From: Treponema sp. | GTDB lineage: Bacteria > Spirochaetota > Spirochaetia > Treponematales > Treponemataceae | Length of the DNA stretch: 64,000 nucleotides | Assembly: GCA_024693045.1 (NCBI GenBank) | Contig: JAILLQ010000039.1 | Span: 62,001 to 126,000, forward strand | Direction of reading: 5' to 3' | In this document: in pieces, positions 1 to 8,433 of the stretch | Numbering within the stretch: the stretch's first letter is position 1 | Layout: every line of letters begins with the position of its first letter | Made by a program: the position numbers and the translations under genes | The notes under the pieces: model-generated | Told to the model about the DNA's origin: nothing | Database searches by the model: none | The model's input: the letters and a program-made list of their open reading frames with translations, nothing else

Positions 1-999
1 TTTCAGTTTTGCTTCAAGAGGTGATTTAATCACTTCTTCTTTATCTCTTGTTTCAGAATCCCTTTCTTTTTCTTCGTTTTTGTTATCTGCAAAAGGATTG
101 TTTCGGGGTGAAGAATTATTTTCGCTTTTTTCGTCAAAAATTGCTATATCTTCATTTTCCAGAGAATCATATTTTTCATCTAGTGTAATATTATTTTCTC
201 TAACTTCTGTCTTTTCAGTATTTTCTGTCTTTTCAGTATTTCCTGTGTTTTCAGTATTTACTGTGTTTTCAGTATTTACTGTGTTTTCCGCTCTTTCAAG
301 AGAAGTTTCTTCTATTTCAAGCTTGTTTTCAGAAGAAAATTCCTTTTTTTCTTCTGTCGTTTCATCTAAGGAAATGGTAGTAGATTCACTTACTTCTTCT
401 GTATTTTTTATATCTTCCTGAGAATAAGTCTGAGTTTTTGAATCGGCCTCTATCTCATCTAAAGCAATACTATCTTCCATATTTGCATCCGAATCACTAT
501 CATCCTCAGAATAATTTGGTTCAGAAGTTTTATTTTCCCTTGTATCGATGGTATTAAGGGCAATCAGAAGGGCTGTAAGAATTGTAAGTGCAAGAATTAT
601 GTAGAAAGTTTTTTTTGCATTCTGATAAATAGACTCAGGACTGATTAAGTAAATAGCTAATTTTAATGAATAATTTTCTTCGTTTATAGTTTTCTTTGCT
701 TCAAAAGTTTTTATTAGTTTGCTTTTTGTATCAAAGTTGAAATTATCAGTTTTATTAAAAAGAATTTTTTCATTTCTAGAAATCTGGCAGGCAATAATGG
801 ATGGATCATCCTGATATTTGCTTACACTGTCTAGAAGACTTTCGTTTTCAAAATTATTAGAAATCTCTGTAAAAAAGGAAAGAGAATTAGAGGCCTGGTA
901 TTTATATTCTTTAATTAAATTTGAAGCAAAAATTGAAAGTGCTAATATAAAAACAATTAGTGATAATGCAAAATATACATTTACGAATTTTTTACTCAT
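1..999 (-). CDS. Membrane protein with acidic repetitive tail (partial, C-terminus beyond window)
   Basis: I translated this by hand from the ATG at 999-997 and found no stop down to base 1, so 333 residues are visible and the C-terminus is missing. There is an N-terminal membrane segment (about residues 6-23), roughly 115 residues that are probably periplasmic, and a second membrane segment (about 140-157). A long, very acidic, Ser/Thr/Glu/Asn-rich tail follows. The tail contains a short repeat in which EN-T-VNT and EK-T-ENT units alternate (bases about 190-290). The ATG overlaps the stop of the upstream DUF115 gene by 8 bases, so the two are probably translationally coupled in one operon. 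I do not recognise the family. The two-helix layout resembles small sensor-like or scaffold proteins, but no enzymatic domain is visible. Confidence 0.75.
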   Translation of the reverse strand, partial: MSKKFVNVYFALSLIVFILALSIFASNLIKEYKYQASNSLSFFTEISNNFENESLLDSVSKYQDDPSIIACQISRNEKILFNKTDNFNFDTKSKLIKTFEAKKTINEENYSLKLAIYLISPESIYQNAKKTFYIILALTILTALLIALNTIDTRENKTSEPNYSEDDSDSDANMEDSIALDEIEADSKTQTYSQEDIKNTEEVSESTTISLDETTEEKKEFSSENKLEIEETSLERAENTVNTENTVNTENTGNTEKTENTEKTEVRENNITLDEKYDSLENEDIAIFDEKSENNSSPRNNPFADNKNEEKERDSETRDKEEVIKSPLEAKLK

Positions 1000-2470
1000 A
1001 ATATTTAGTATACCTTAGTATGAAATTGAGTGCAAGTTTTTGATAATGAGCGAATTCTTTTTCATTATTTCTTTTTATATCGTTAAATTTCATATTGGAA
1101 ATTAAGGGAAGTAAGGAAAATTTAACTTTTTCGTCATTTTCGTTCTTAAGCAGCTTTTTAAAAGTTGTAAAATTAAAAGCCTTTAGGTTAATAGTATTTA
1201 TTGCACTTTGACTTTTTCCAATTAAATAATAAGTGTTTTGTTTGTGTTTTATTGTGTAGTTATTATTTTCTGCCCAAAGATAAAGCGATTTTCTGTAAAG
1301 ATCTAAAGTTTCTGTAGTAGGGTATCCTTCAGTATTTTTAACCAGTTCTGTTCTGTACATCAATTTTGAAAATGAGGTTTCGAAATTTTGCAATTTTATT
1401 TGAACAAACTGGTACAAATCATCTAGATAAGAACCTTTTGCATAAGTCTTGTTGTTTGGATAAGAAAAATCAGCTCCGTATACTTCGATTTCGGAATAGG
1501 ACAGATTTTTTGCAATGTCGATAGCCGCTACTGTTACAGTGCCGGAGCTTGTATCAGTATAAAAAAAGGAAGAAGGGCTTGCAAAGTAAGCCAGCTGCTC
1601 TAAGGGATTGTTTGACAGTGTAAAAATTACATTTTTGCCTTTGTTAATCAATTTCTTTGCTATCTGGTGGTTGCCACTTAAACTAAATACAAAAAGTGGG
1701 TTTTCATCAGTATTTTTGGTAAAATGATTAGAAGAAATCATCTGGCCGTCAACTGAAATTACGGCATCGATTGAAATTCCCTTCCTTAATAAAATTTTGT
1801 AGGCAGTATCGCTTGCAATTATGTATGAATCTCTGCTTTCTTCCCGGATTTTTTCTAAATTTTGCTCTAAGCTTGGACCGGCAGCACAGACTATTGCTTT
1901 TTGTTTTTTTTGATTTTTAAATAAAACATTTTTCTTACATAGCATAAGATTTTGAAGAATATTTTTTGTCCAGATTTTTCCAAAATGGGCTTGAACTGAA
2001 AAATCTCTTTTGATCTCTTCTAAACATTTTTGAAAATCATTATAGATTTCTGAAACTATATCTCTATTTTCGTTAGCCCAGGAAGGAAGAAGCTGAAAAT
2101 CCAATTTTGAATAAATTGCAGGAAAATAGTTCTTTTTTAATTCTTGAGAAAAGTGATTTTTGTCTGTAAAAATAACATTTTTATTTTCTGATAATTTTTT
2201 TACAAGGGGAAAATTTTCTTTCAGAAAACATATGTCATTTATTTCAGCTTCTACTGCAAGAATCTTTGCATCAGGAAATTTTTTTATAGTTTCTTCAAGT
2301 AAAAATCCAGCTCCAATTCCTAGAAAAATGTAAAAATCTCCTTTAGTTATTTTTTCTGCTATATTTTTGGCTTCATTTTCCGGATTATATTTTGAATGGG
2401 TAGGTTTTCCGTTTTGGAAAATGGGAATGAGAGAGCCGTTTTTTGCTGTAAATATTTCTTTGTAAATCAT
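992..2470 (-). CDS. DUF115 / motility accessory factor (Maf)-like glycosyltransferase, paralogue 1
   Basis: This 492-residue protein has the DUF115 (MptE-like, Maf) fold. A Rossmann-like stretch FLGIGAGFLLEE lies near residues 49-60. The family core follows, with AAGPSLEQN near residues 196-204, an IIASDTAYK strand and VISVDGQ near 238-244. In flagellated bacteria Maf-type proteins attach nonulosonic or related sugars to flagellin, and members of this family in spirochaetes sit near motility genes, so flagellin glycosylation is the best guess. The substrate cannot be read from the sequence. The start is supported by AAGGA within the end of the upstream paralogue, two bases from its stop, and by N-terminal alignment with that paralogue (both have YNPENEA near residue 28). 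Confidence 0.8.
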   Translation of the reverse strand: MIYKEIFTAKNGSLIPIFQNGKPTHSKYNPENEAKNIAEKITKGDFYIFLGIGAGFLLEETIKKFPDAKILAVEAEINDICFLKENFPLVKKLSENKNVIFTDKNHFSQELKKNYFPAIYSKLDFQLLPSWANENRDIVSEIYNDFQKCLEEIKRDFSVQAHFGKIWTKNILQNLMLCKKNVLFKNQKKQKAIVCAAGPSLEQNLEKIREESRDSYIIASDTAYKILLRKGISIDAVISVDGQMISSNHFTKNTDENPLFVFSLSGNHQIAKKLINKGKNVIFTLSNNPLEQLAYFASPSSFFYTDTSSGTVTVAAIDIAKNLSYSEIEVYGADFSYPNNKTYAKGSYLDDLYQFVQIKLQNFETSFSKLMYRTELVKNTEGYPTTETLDLYRKSLYLWAENNNYTIKHKQNTYYLIGKSQSAINTINLKAFNFTTFKKLLKNENDEKVKFSLLPLISNMKFNDIKRNNEKEFAHYQKLALNFILRYTKYYE

Positions 2471-2472
2471 TT

Positions 2473-3933
2473 TCAGATCCTTTTTAAGGAATTTATAAAA
2501 TCATCGGCTTTATCGAGTAAATCCTGGTAGCGAATGCCTTTTTTTTCTTCTTGTGCTTCTCTAGTGTAAGTTAGCCATTCGATTGGAAAACATTCCTGCA
2601 AAAAATTCTGGTCTCTTAGAAGCTCTTCATAGCTAATATGTACTTGACTGTTGAAAAACTCTCTTTTAATTATTGGCAATACAGCCTTTTCTTGAATTTT
2701 CAGTTCTTCGAAATTGATATCTTTTATATTTCCGAGTTTATTTTCATATTTGTAATTGTTTGAAAGTCTGTAAACTCGATTAGTTATATTAAGGTCTTGT
2801 TGTGAAAACCAGTTTTCATAAATTTTTAATGATTTAGAATTAAATCGACTTCCTGTAACTCTATTTTCTTTACTTTTTATTTTTATGTCTGACATTGAGT
2901 TAAAAATCTCAAGTTCATTTGGGTCACTATGTTGTTTTGCTTTTCCAGGAAATAAATCGAGACCTATAAAATAAACATTACCACTGCTAATTGAGAGAGC
3001 TAGTTTTTCTGCGGTTCCGGAGACTGTTCCGTTTCGTTCTGCCTCAATAAAAGGTATAGAAAATTTCATTAAAAGATTGCTTCCAAAACCATCCGAATAG
3101 TGCAGGGGCAAAATTGCTGTATTTTCAAATGTTTTTCTTAAAATATTACTTTCTGTTGAAAGAGCTAAAGGTATATCTTTGTATTTTAGCAATTTTTTAA
3201 GATGCATTTTTGCCCAAAAACCACCATCCGTTGAGATTACTAAATCGGGTTCAATATTATTTTCAAGCAGAAGTTTTAAGGAGGAAGAAACAGCGATTAA
3301 AAAAATCTTTTTTCTTATGATTTTTAATTTTTCTACTGAATCTCTTAAACTGTCCCCACTTGCACAGATTATTACATCAGAGGAGCCTTTTTGAATTTTT
3401 GCAATTTTCTTTATATTTTTGATGAAAATTATGGAATTTTTTATCCAGCGCTTTGCAAAAAATGCTTTTGTATTCAATATTTGCTGACTTAGATTGATTT
3501 CTTTTTTAAGAATATCCCAAAGAATTTTGCTTTCTTCGGAAAACACTTTTTGAGTCGGTTCCCAGGTTATAAAATTTGTGAATAAGAGTCCGTCTTCGCC
3601 AAAAAAAGAAGTCAACTTATTTTCGAATGTTTTTGAATCATTTAAAGAAAAATAAAATGTTTTGAAAAATTTATTATCATATTCCCGAAAATCATTAGAA
3701 AATCTGATTGAAAGAATTTTACTTTCCGGAAAGTTTTTTTCTAAAAAGGGAAGAGTATATGCTAGAGCCGGTTCTATCAGCAATATATATTTTGGATTAA
3801 AAAGTGGTTTTGAAAGCGATTTTACATACCGTTCTGCTTCATTTTCGGGATTGTAGGCCGAATGAATTTGCACACCCTGGATTTTACAAGTAAGAGAATT
3901 GTTTTTTGCTTTAAAAAAATCTGTCTGGTACAT
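2473..3933 (-). CDS. DUF115 / motility accessory factor (Maf)-like glycosyltransferase, paralogue 2
   Basis: This 486-residue protein is a paralogue of the next gene in the operon. Both begin with a short hydrophobic/charged strand followed by YNPENEAE, and both carry the DUF115 core, here IICASGDSL and VISTDGG. The glycine-proline-serine of paralogue 1 is Gly-Asp-Ser here, which may change substrate binding. Adjacent pairs of DUF115 genes are consistent with stepwise or dual glycan transfer, but that is inference. The start ATG at 3933-3931 is fixed by alignment with the paralogue. It lies directly behind the seven-T tract of a terminator hairpin, and the hairpin's 3' arm (AGGCGG) is the only candidate ribosome binding site. 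Confidence 0.8.
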   Translation of the reverse strand: MYQTDFFKAKNNSLTCKIQGVQIHSAYNPENEAERYVKSLSKPLFNPKYILLIEPALAYTLPFLEKNFPESKILSIRFSNDFREYDNKFFKTFYFSLNDSKTFENKLTSFFGEDGLLFTNFITWEPTQKVFSEESKILWDILKKEINLSQQILNTKAFFAKRWIKNSIIFIKNIKKIAKIQKGSSDVIICASGDSLRDSVEKLKIIRKKIFLIAVSSSLKLLLENNIEPDLVISTDGGFWAKMHLKKLLKYKDIPLALSTESNILRKTFENTAILPLHYSDGFGSNLLMKFSIPFIEAERNGTVSGTAEKLALSISSGNVYFIGLDLFPGKAKQHSDPNELEIFNSMSDIKIKSKENRVTGSRFNSKSLKIYENWFSQQDLNITNRVYRLSNNYKYENKLGNIKDINFEELKIQEKAVLPIIKREFFNSQVHISYEELLRDQNFLQECFPIEWLTYTREAQEEKKGIRYQDLLDKADDFINSLKRI

Positions 3934-3960
3934 AAAAAAACCGCCTGATTAATCAGACGG
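3934..3960 (-). terminator. Intrinsic terminator abutting the start codon of the DUF115 paralogue 2 gene
   Basis: On the minus strand a 10-pair inverted repeat (3941-3960) is fully paired only as minus-strand RNA, where one position is a G-U wobble. It is followed by seven T residues (3940-3934) and then immediately by ATG. This is a normal intrinsic terminator for the acidic repeat gene upstream. Its downstream arm also supplies the only Shine-Dalgarno-like sequence of the next gene, so it may attenuate both transcription and translation. Confidence 0.75.
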
Positions 3961-4011
3961 TATATATTCTAGCACAAATCATGAATTCTATGAATAGAAA
4001 GAAATTCTATT

Positions 4012-7000
4012 TTACGAAAGTCCTAATTCGCTAAAGAGTCTCTTGTAAGTTGAGAACTGTTCAGATTTTGCAAATTCCATAATTTTATCTTCTGGAAGGT
4101 TTTCCAAAAGCTGATCCATATAAAGAAGAACTGATTTAATATCGTTTTTCAAGTCGCCATTAATAGTTCTTTCTTCAACTGGTATTTCCTTTTCTGAAAT
4201 TTCAGGCTGACGAACAGTTTCTACAGGTGGGAATGGAGTTTCAAGAGTCTGATCAGATTTTTCATCTACTGATTCATTATTTTCTTCAGAATCTCCTTCT
4301 TCGCTTTCGAATTCCTGTCCGATATTTTCATCATTTTTAAGATAGTCAAAGTTTTCATCAGAAATTACTTCAGATTCTTCTTCTGATTTGAGCATTTCGT
4401 TTAAATCTTCACTAAGAGTTTCTGTGTTTTCCTGTTCGGTAAATACTTCTTCTACTTCTGGAACATCCTCATTTTCAGAAATCTGGTCAATAGACTCAGT
4501 ACCTTCTGTAGCGCTTTCAGAATCGGCTGATTCAGCAGAATCTTCAAAATCTGCTATTTCAGGAATTGTAACTCCTTCTTCAGCAGGACTTTCAATAGAA
4601 TCAGCAGAGAACTCGTCTGTTACACTTTCTTCAACTGGACTTTCAATAGAATCAGCAGAGAAGTCGTCTGTAGCATTTTCTTCAGCTGGACTTTCAATAG
4701 AATCAGCAGCGAAGTCGTCTGTTACACTTTCTTCAGCAGGAGCTTCAATAGATTCAGCAGATAAGTCGTCTGTAGCATTTTCTTCAACTGGACTTTCAAT
4801 AGAATCAGCAGGGAAGTCATCTGCAACACTTTCTTCAGCCGGACTTTCAATAGAGTCAGCAGCGAAGTCGTCTGTTACAGTTTCTTCAGCTGGACTTTCA
4901 ATAGAATCAGCAGCGAAGTCGTCTGTAGTAGTTTCTTCTACTGGACTTTCAATAGAATCAGCAGAGAAGTCTTCTGCAACACTTTCTTCAGCAGGAGCTT
5001 CAATAGAATCAGCAGCGAAGTCGTCTGTAGTAGTTTCTTCAACTGGACTTTCAATAGAGTCAGTAGCGAAGTCGTCTGCAAAACTTTCTTCAGCTGGACT
5101 TTCAATAGAATCAGCAGAGAAGTCGTCTGTTACACTTTCTTCTGTTTTTTCATCAAGTAATGAATCGAGTGGGATATCAGAAATGTCTTCCTCTGAAGAA
5201 GCTTCTTCAATACTTTCAGCATCTTCAATACTTTCAGCATCTTCAAAGTTTTCTTCTGCAGGGGTAGTGGTACCTGTAATTTCCATTTCAGATTCGCTTA
5301 CAGAATCCATTAAATCTACGTTTGAAGATTCAACAAGCATATCTTCAATAGAAGGATTGCTTTCTTCCTCTGAACTTTCATCAACTTTTGGAACTGAAAT
5401 TTCAGATTCGATTTCTGTGTTTTCAATTTCGTTTAAATCAGGTTCTTCAAGATTTTCGTTTTCTAAGTCTAGAGATAAAGCACTCTGGCTTTCAGTTTCT
5501 GGCATGTCAATTGATTCTTCGATTTCACCGAATGGGTTGTCATCTGTAAAATCTGCTTCTATGTCATTAGAAAATGTACTTTCTTCCGAAGTCTGGTCAG
5601 AGTCATCATCTGCTTCAAGAATGGTACTTGTAGCTGCAATTGAATTAATCTCATCGTCAGAAAGGGTTTCTGTCATATCTTCAAAAACATCTTCTGAAGC
5701 TTTTTCTTCTACAACTTCTGGTTCAAAAGAAAAGTCTTCATCCTTTTCTGTATCTGTCTTTTCCTCTGTAGCTTCGTTACTGTCTTCTGTAATTTCAGAA
5801 TTCACTTCTGCAGATTCAGATACTTCTTGTTCTGTAAAATCTGCAGTATTCATTATGTTGTTTAATTCATCTCCAGAAAGGGCAATTGTATCATCTTCAT
5901 CATCAGAACCAAAGAATCCAGAATTTTCTTCAACAGGTATATCTTCTGATTCTACATTTGCTTCGTCTGCTGCCTTTTCCTCAACTGCTTCTGTAGCGCT
6001 TTCTGAAAGAAGGTTTTCTTTTGTTTCTTCATTGTGTTTAATGCTTTCAAAGTCAGTTTTAAGGTTATTAATTTCATTTTTCAAACCAGAAAGTTCTGTC
6101 ATAATCTGGTCAAGGATTGAATTATTTACAACAGTGGCATTTTCTGGAATTGAAATAGTGTTTTCTTTTTCATCCGATGAACTTTCAACAGAAGTTACTG
6201 TAGGAGCTTCCTGAGTCTGTTCGTCTTCTGTAATAGCAAGGTCATAATCAACAACCTGGTTTTTCTTTGCTTCCTGAACATCCTGATGAACAGCTGTTTC
6301 TTCAGCGTCGCTGTCGATACCGAAGTCTGAAAGATCTACTTCTTCTGAATCTGAAGCAGAGTCTCCTGAACCTGAATCAGAAAGGCCGAATTCATCCATG
6401 GAAATACTTTCTGTTTCATTAGAAGCTGATGTTCCTTCTTCCGTCTTAGAGTCAGATGAAAGGCTGTCAAACATATCATCAAATTCAGTTGTTTCCTGAA
6501 TGTCAGAGTCATCCACTGAAACAGCTCCTTCTTCTTCTGTTTCTTCAACCAGAGGTACTTCATTTTCTGATTCTGTGAAAGAAAGATCTATATCAAGGGC
6601 TTCATCTTCTGCTATATCGTCTTCTTTCTGTTTAGATGATGAATCTTCATCAAGGAAATCATCTAGGGATATTTCACCATCTTCTGCTGGAGGAGGTGAG
6701 CCTGGATTAGGATCTGTAAAATCACCGTCCATAAAGTCGTCTAAGGAAATTTCTTCATCAGAACTGCTTGAATCCGAGGAATCGTTCAAGAAGTCATCTG
6801 CTGAAAATTCAACTTCTTCAGAGCCCTTGTCTTCTGTTGGCATTTCAAAATCGGCCAGTTCATCTTTTACTTCTGATTCACTTGCATTATCTGAATCTGA
6901 TTCAACTTTTTCATCAGCTGATTCGGGTAAATCTACTCCGAAACTTTCAATGCTTCCAAAAGGGTCTTCCTCTGCAGGGCTTTCTTCTATTTCTTTGACT

Positions 7001-7239
7001 TCTGTATCTGAAATAGAGTTATCGTCTGTCATGAATGAATCTGCGTTGACTTCCTCTGAAACAGCAGGTTCTTCTATAGTCGATGAAGTATCGCTGTCCA
7101 AGTCTAAATCTGAAAAATCAGGAAAACCTGTATCAAGAGTATCATCTTCTGCTTCAGTCTGTGTTTTTGCATCGTGCGGAGGTGTTTTTACCCATACACC
7201 GTAATTGTCAAGGTTTTTTGTATCAGTTGAATCACTCAT
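4012..7239 (-). CDS. Giant acidic repeat protein (1075 aa), spirochaetal, unknown function
   Basis: This 1075-residue protein is dominated by Asp, Glu, Ser, Ala and Thr and has no signal peptide or membrane segment, so it is probably cytoplasmic and largely disordered. Three parts look structured. The N-terminus has a NYGVWVKTPP motif near residues 12-21. A short predicted coiled coil lies near residues 380-400 (repeating Leu/Ile around LKNEINNLKTDF). The C-terminal 50 residues hold an amphipathic, helix-rich tail ending in RLFSELGLS. Between them (bases 4582-5142) are eleven tandem 17-residue repeats. The start is supported by AGGAAA six bases upstream. I do not recognise a named family. A scaffold or cytoplasmic adaptor with conserved ends and a variable linker is possible. 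It heads the operon with the DUF115 genes, with a terminator between. Confidence 0.8.
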   Translation of the reverse strand: MSDSTDTKNLDNYGVWVKTPPHDAKTQTEAEDDTLDTGFPDFSDLDLDSDTSSTIEEPAVSEEVNADSFMTDDNSISDTEVKEIEESPAEEDPFGSIESFGVDLPESADEKVESDSDNASESEVKDELADFEMPTEDKGSEEVEFSADDFLNDSSDSSSSDEEISLDDFMDGDFTDPNPGSPPPAEDGEISLDDFLDEDSSSKQKEDDIAEDEALDIDLSFTESENEVPLVEETEEEGAVSVDDSDIQETTEFDDMFDSLSSDSKTEEGTSASNETESISMDEFGLSDSGSGDSASDSEEVDLSDFGIDSDAEETAVHQDVQEAKKNQVVDYDLAITEDEQTQEAPTVTSVESSSDEKENTISIPENATVVNNSILDQIMTELSGLKNEINNLKTDFESIKHNEETKENLLSESATEAVEEKAADEANVESEDIPVEENSGFFGSDDEDDTIALSGDELNNIMNTADFTEQEVSESAEVNSEITEDSNEATEEKTDTEKDEDFSFEPEVVEEKASEDVFEDMTETLSDDEINSIAATSTILEADDDSDQTSEESTFSNDIEADFTDDNPFGEIEESIDMPETESQSALSLDLENENLEEPDLNEIENTEIESEISVPKVDESSEEESNPSIEDMLVESSNVDLMDSVSESEMEITGTTTPAEENFEDAESIEDAESIEEASSEEDISDIPLDSLLDEKTEESVTDDFSADSIESPAEESFADDFATDSIESPVEETTTDDFAADSIEAPAEESVAEDFSADSIESPVEETTTDDFAADSIESPAEETVTDDFAADSIESPAEESVADDFPADSIESPVEENATDDLSAESIEAPAEESVTDDFAADSIESPAEENATDDFSADSIESPVEESVTDEFSADSIESPAEEGVTIPEIADFEDSAESADSESATEGTESIDQISENEDVPEVEEVFTEQENTETLSEDLNEMLKSEEESEVISDENFDYLKNDENIGQEFESEEGDSEENNESVDEKSDQTLETPFPPVETVRQPEISEKEIPVEERTINGDLKNDIKSVLLYMDQLLENLPEDKIMEFAKSEQFSTYKRLFSELGLS
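4582..5142 (-). repeat. Eleven tandem 51-bp repeats inside the acidic protein gene
   Basis: The block is exactly 11 x 51 bases and encodes a 17-residue unit of the form EE(S/T/N)xxxDFxADSIE(S/A)P(A/V). The core DSIESP is nearly invariant, whereas residues 3-5 and 8-9 vary. Units are in frame and contiguous, with no spacers. Copy number is expected to vary between strains by slippage or recombination. Confidence 0.9.
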
Positions 7240-7344
7240 ATATTTTCCTCGTAAAAGATAGTTTTATACTTAATTATCGGTAAGGTTGCCCTGAAAAAAT
7301 AGTCTTTTCTATAAAAAAAGAGAGCATTCATCTTACATAAAAAC

Positions 7345-7353
7345 ATTATAACA
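7345..7353 (-). promoter_or_regulatory. Extended -10 promoter for the acidic repeat protein operon
   Basis: On the minus strand TG-T-TATAAT is a perfect -10 box with the extended TGn element. No good -35 box is seen at 16-18 bases, which fits an extended -10 promoter. It predicts a leader of roughly 100 bases before the ATG at 7239. A run of nine T/A pairs lies just upstream. Confidence 0.45.
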
Positions 7354-7400
7354 CATTTTTTTTTATGGGGAAATTAAAATAATCTGCCGAATATCATTAT

Positions 7401-7898
7401 ATGAACAATATAAAAGTTTTGTCGTCGCTTCTTCTCGGAACAATTGTTTACGTACTTGTTGCCTTTGTTGGGGGAGCGAACGGAGTTTTGAGTTATAACA
7501 AGCTTAGTGAGCAGAAAAAAAGTATTACACGGCAAACTGAATTAATTCAAAATATTAACAATGAACTTTCTCTTGAATATACAGCTCTTTTGCGTGATAA
7601 GGATGTAATTGCAGCTTATGCTCGTCGCCTTGATTATGTAGGTTACGGTGAAAAATTAGTAAAAGTAAATGGTTTAAAGGCTAGTGAAAAGGCTCTTTAT
7701 GACACAGGCTCTGTACTTCGGCACACAGAATCTACCTGTTTAAGTGAAAAATTCTGTAAAGCCTGTGGTCTAGCTTTTTTTATTTTGTCATTAATACTCT
7801 TTCTGTTGATTGATTTAAGTAGAGGGAATATAACTATAACAAAAAAGAAAGAAAGTGTTATAAAAGGAATCCCTGTTTATGATTTGCAGCAAATCTGA
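7401..7898 (+). CDS. FtsB/DivIC-like septum formation initiator family protein
   Basis: The protein has 165 residues. An N-terminal membrane helix (about 8-30) is followed by a coiled coil (about 33-60) and the family hallmark AYARRLDYVGYGE near residues 73-85. This matches the FtsB/DivIC septum initiator family, whose members bridge FtsL and FtsQ in the divisome. Unlike typical FtsB (about 100 residues) it carries a second membrane helix (about 121-142) and a short basic tail, so both ends would be cytoplasmic. The next gene (tsaC) begins 20 bases before its stop, indicating an operon. No clear Shine-Dalgarno precedes the start, so the start is moderately certain. Confidence 0.7.
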   Translation: MNNIKVLSSLLLGTIVYVLVAFVGGANGVLSYNKLSEQKKSITRQTELIQNINNELSLEYTALLRDKDVIAAYARRLDYVGYGEKLVKVNGLKASEKALYDTGSVLRHTESTCLSEKFCKACGLAFFILSLILFLLIDLSRGNITITKKKESVIKGIPVYDLQQI

Positions 7899-8433
7899 TT
7901 CTTCTGTCATTGAAAAATGTGTAAAGTTTTTGCAGGAAGAAAAAGTTCTTATTCTTCCAACTGATACTGTATACGGTTTTTCTGGAATTATTGGAAAAAC
8001 CGATTCATTAATCCGAAAAATAAAAGGAAGGGCTGAAAATAAACCTTTTATAGTTTTGATCTCTCAAGCTGAAGATTTAAAAGAAATTACCGATGATTGC
8101 ATTCCTGAAAAATTGATGAAATTTTGGCCTGGCCCATTAACTGTAATTGTAAATGATAAAAAAAATCCTGGTAATACTGTTGCTGTAAGATGCCCCGGTG
8201 ACCAGTGGCTTAGAAAAGTTATAAAACTCTGCGGCAGTCCTATTTATTCTACAAGCGTAAATCGAAGTGGAAGTCCTGTTTTAGGAAAACTTGAAGAAAT
8301 TAGAAAAGAATTTGAAGAGGAAGTCTCCATGATTGTAGAAAATGGAGATGCCAAGTCTTCTGTTCCTTCAACAATTGTAAAAATCGAAGGCGATACATAT
8401 TCTATAGTCAGAAAAGGAGCTGTAGAACTCTAG
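7879..8433 (+). CDS. tsaC: Threonylcarbamoyl-AMP synthase (TsaC/Sua5/YrdC family)
   Basis: This 184-residue protein makes L-threonylcarbamoyl-AMP from threonine, bicarbonate and ATP, the first step of the t6A37 tRNA modification. The YrdC hallmarks are in order: LPTDTVYGF near residue 26, KGRAENKPF near 50, FWPGPLTVIV near 78, VRCPGD near 98, STSVNRSG near 115 and PSTIVKI near 155. It is the short form without the Sua5 C-terminal domain. It overlaps the preceding septum-initiator gene by 20 bases, and its stop overlaps the stop of the convergent lipoprotein gene by three bases. Confidence 0.9.
   Translation: MICSKSDSSVIEKCVKFLQEEKVLILPTDTVYGFSGIIGKTDSLIRKIKGRAENKPFIVLISQAEDLKEITDDCIPEKLMKFWPGPLTVIVNDKKNPGNTVAVRCPGDQWLRKVIKLCGSPIYSTSVNRSGSPVLGKLEEIRKEFEEEVSMIVENGDAKSSVPSTIVKIEGDTYSIVRKGAVEL

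Noticed and set aside
80-421. A 113-residue plus-strand open frame rich in Phe-Ser-Val repeats.
   Set aside because: It mirrors the repeated Asn-Thr-Glu tail of the minus-strand membrane protein, which has coherent membrane helices and is coupled to its neighbour.
4582-5142. The regularly spaced 51-base units could look like a CRISPR array.
   Set aside because: The units are contiguous, without spacers, stay in frame and translate to a consistent 17-residue repeat inside a long protein.
4388-6214. A 608-residue Ser-rich open frame on the plus strand opposite the acidic repeat protein gene.
   Set aside because: It is the complement of GAA/GAT/TCA-rich codons of the real gene. It has only low-complexity Ser/Ala composition, no ribosome site and no conserved motif.
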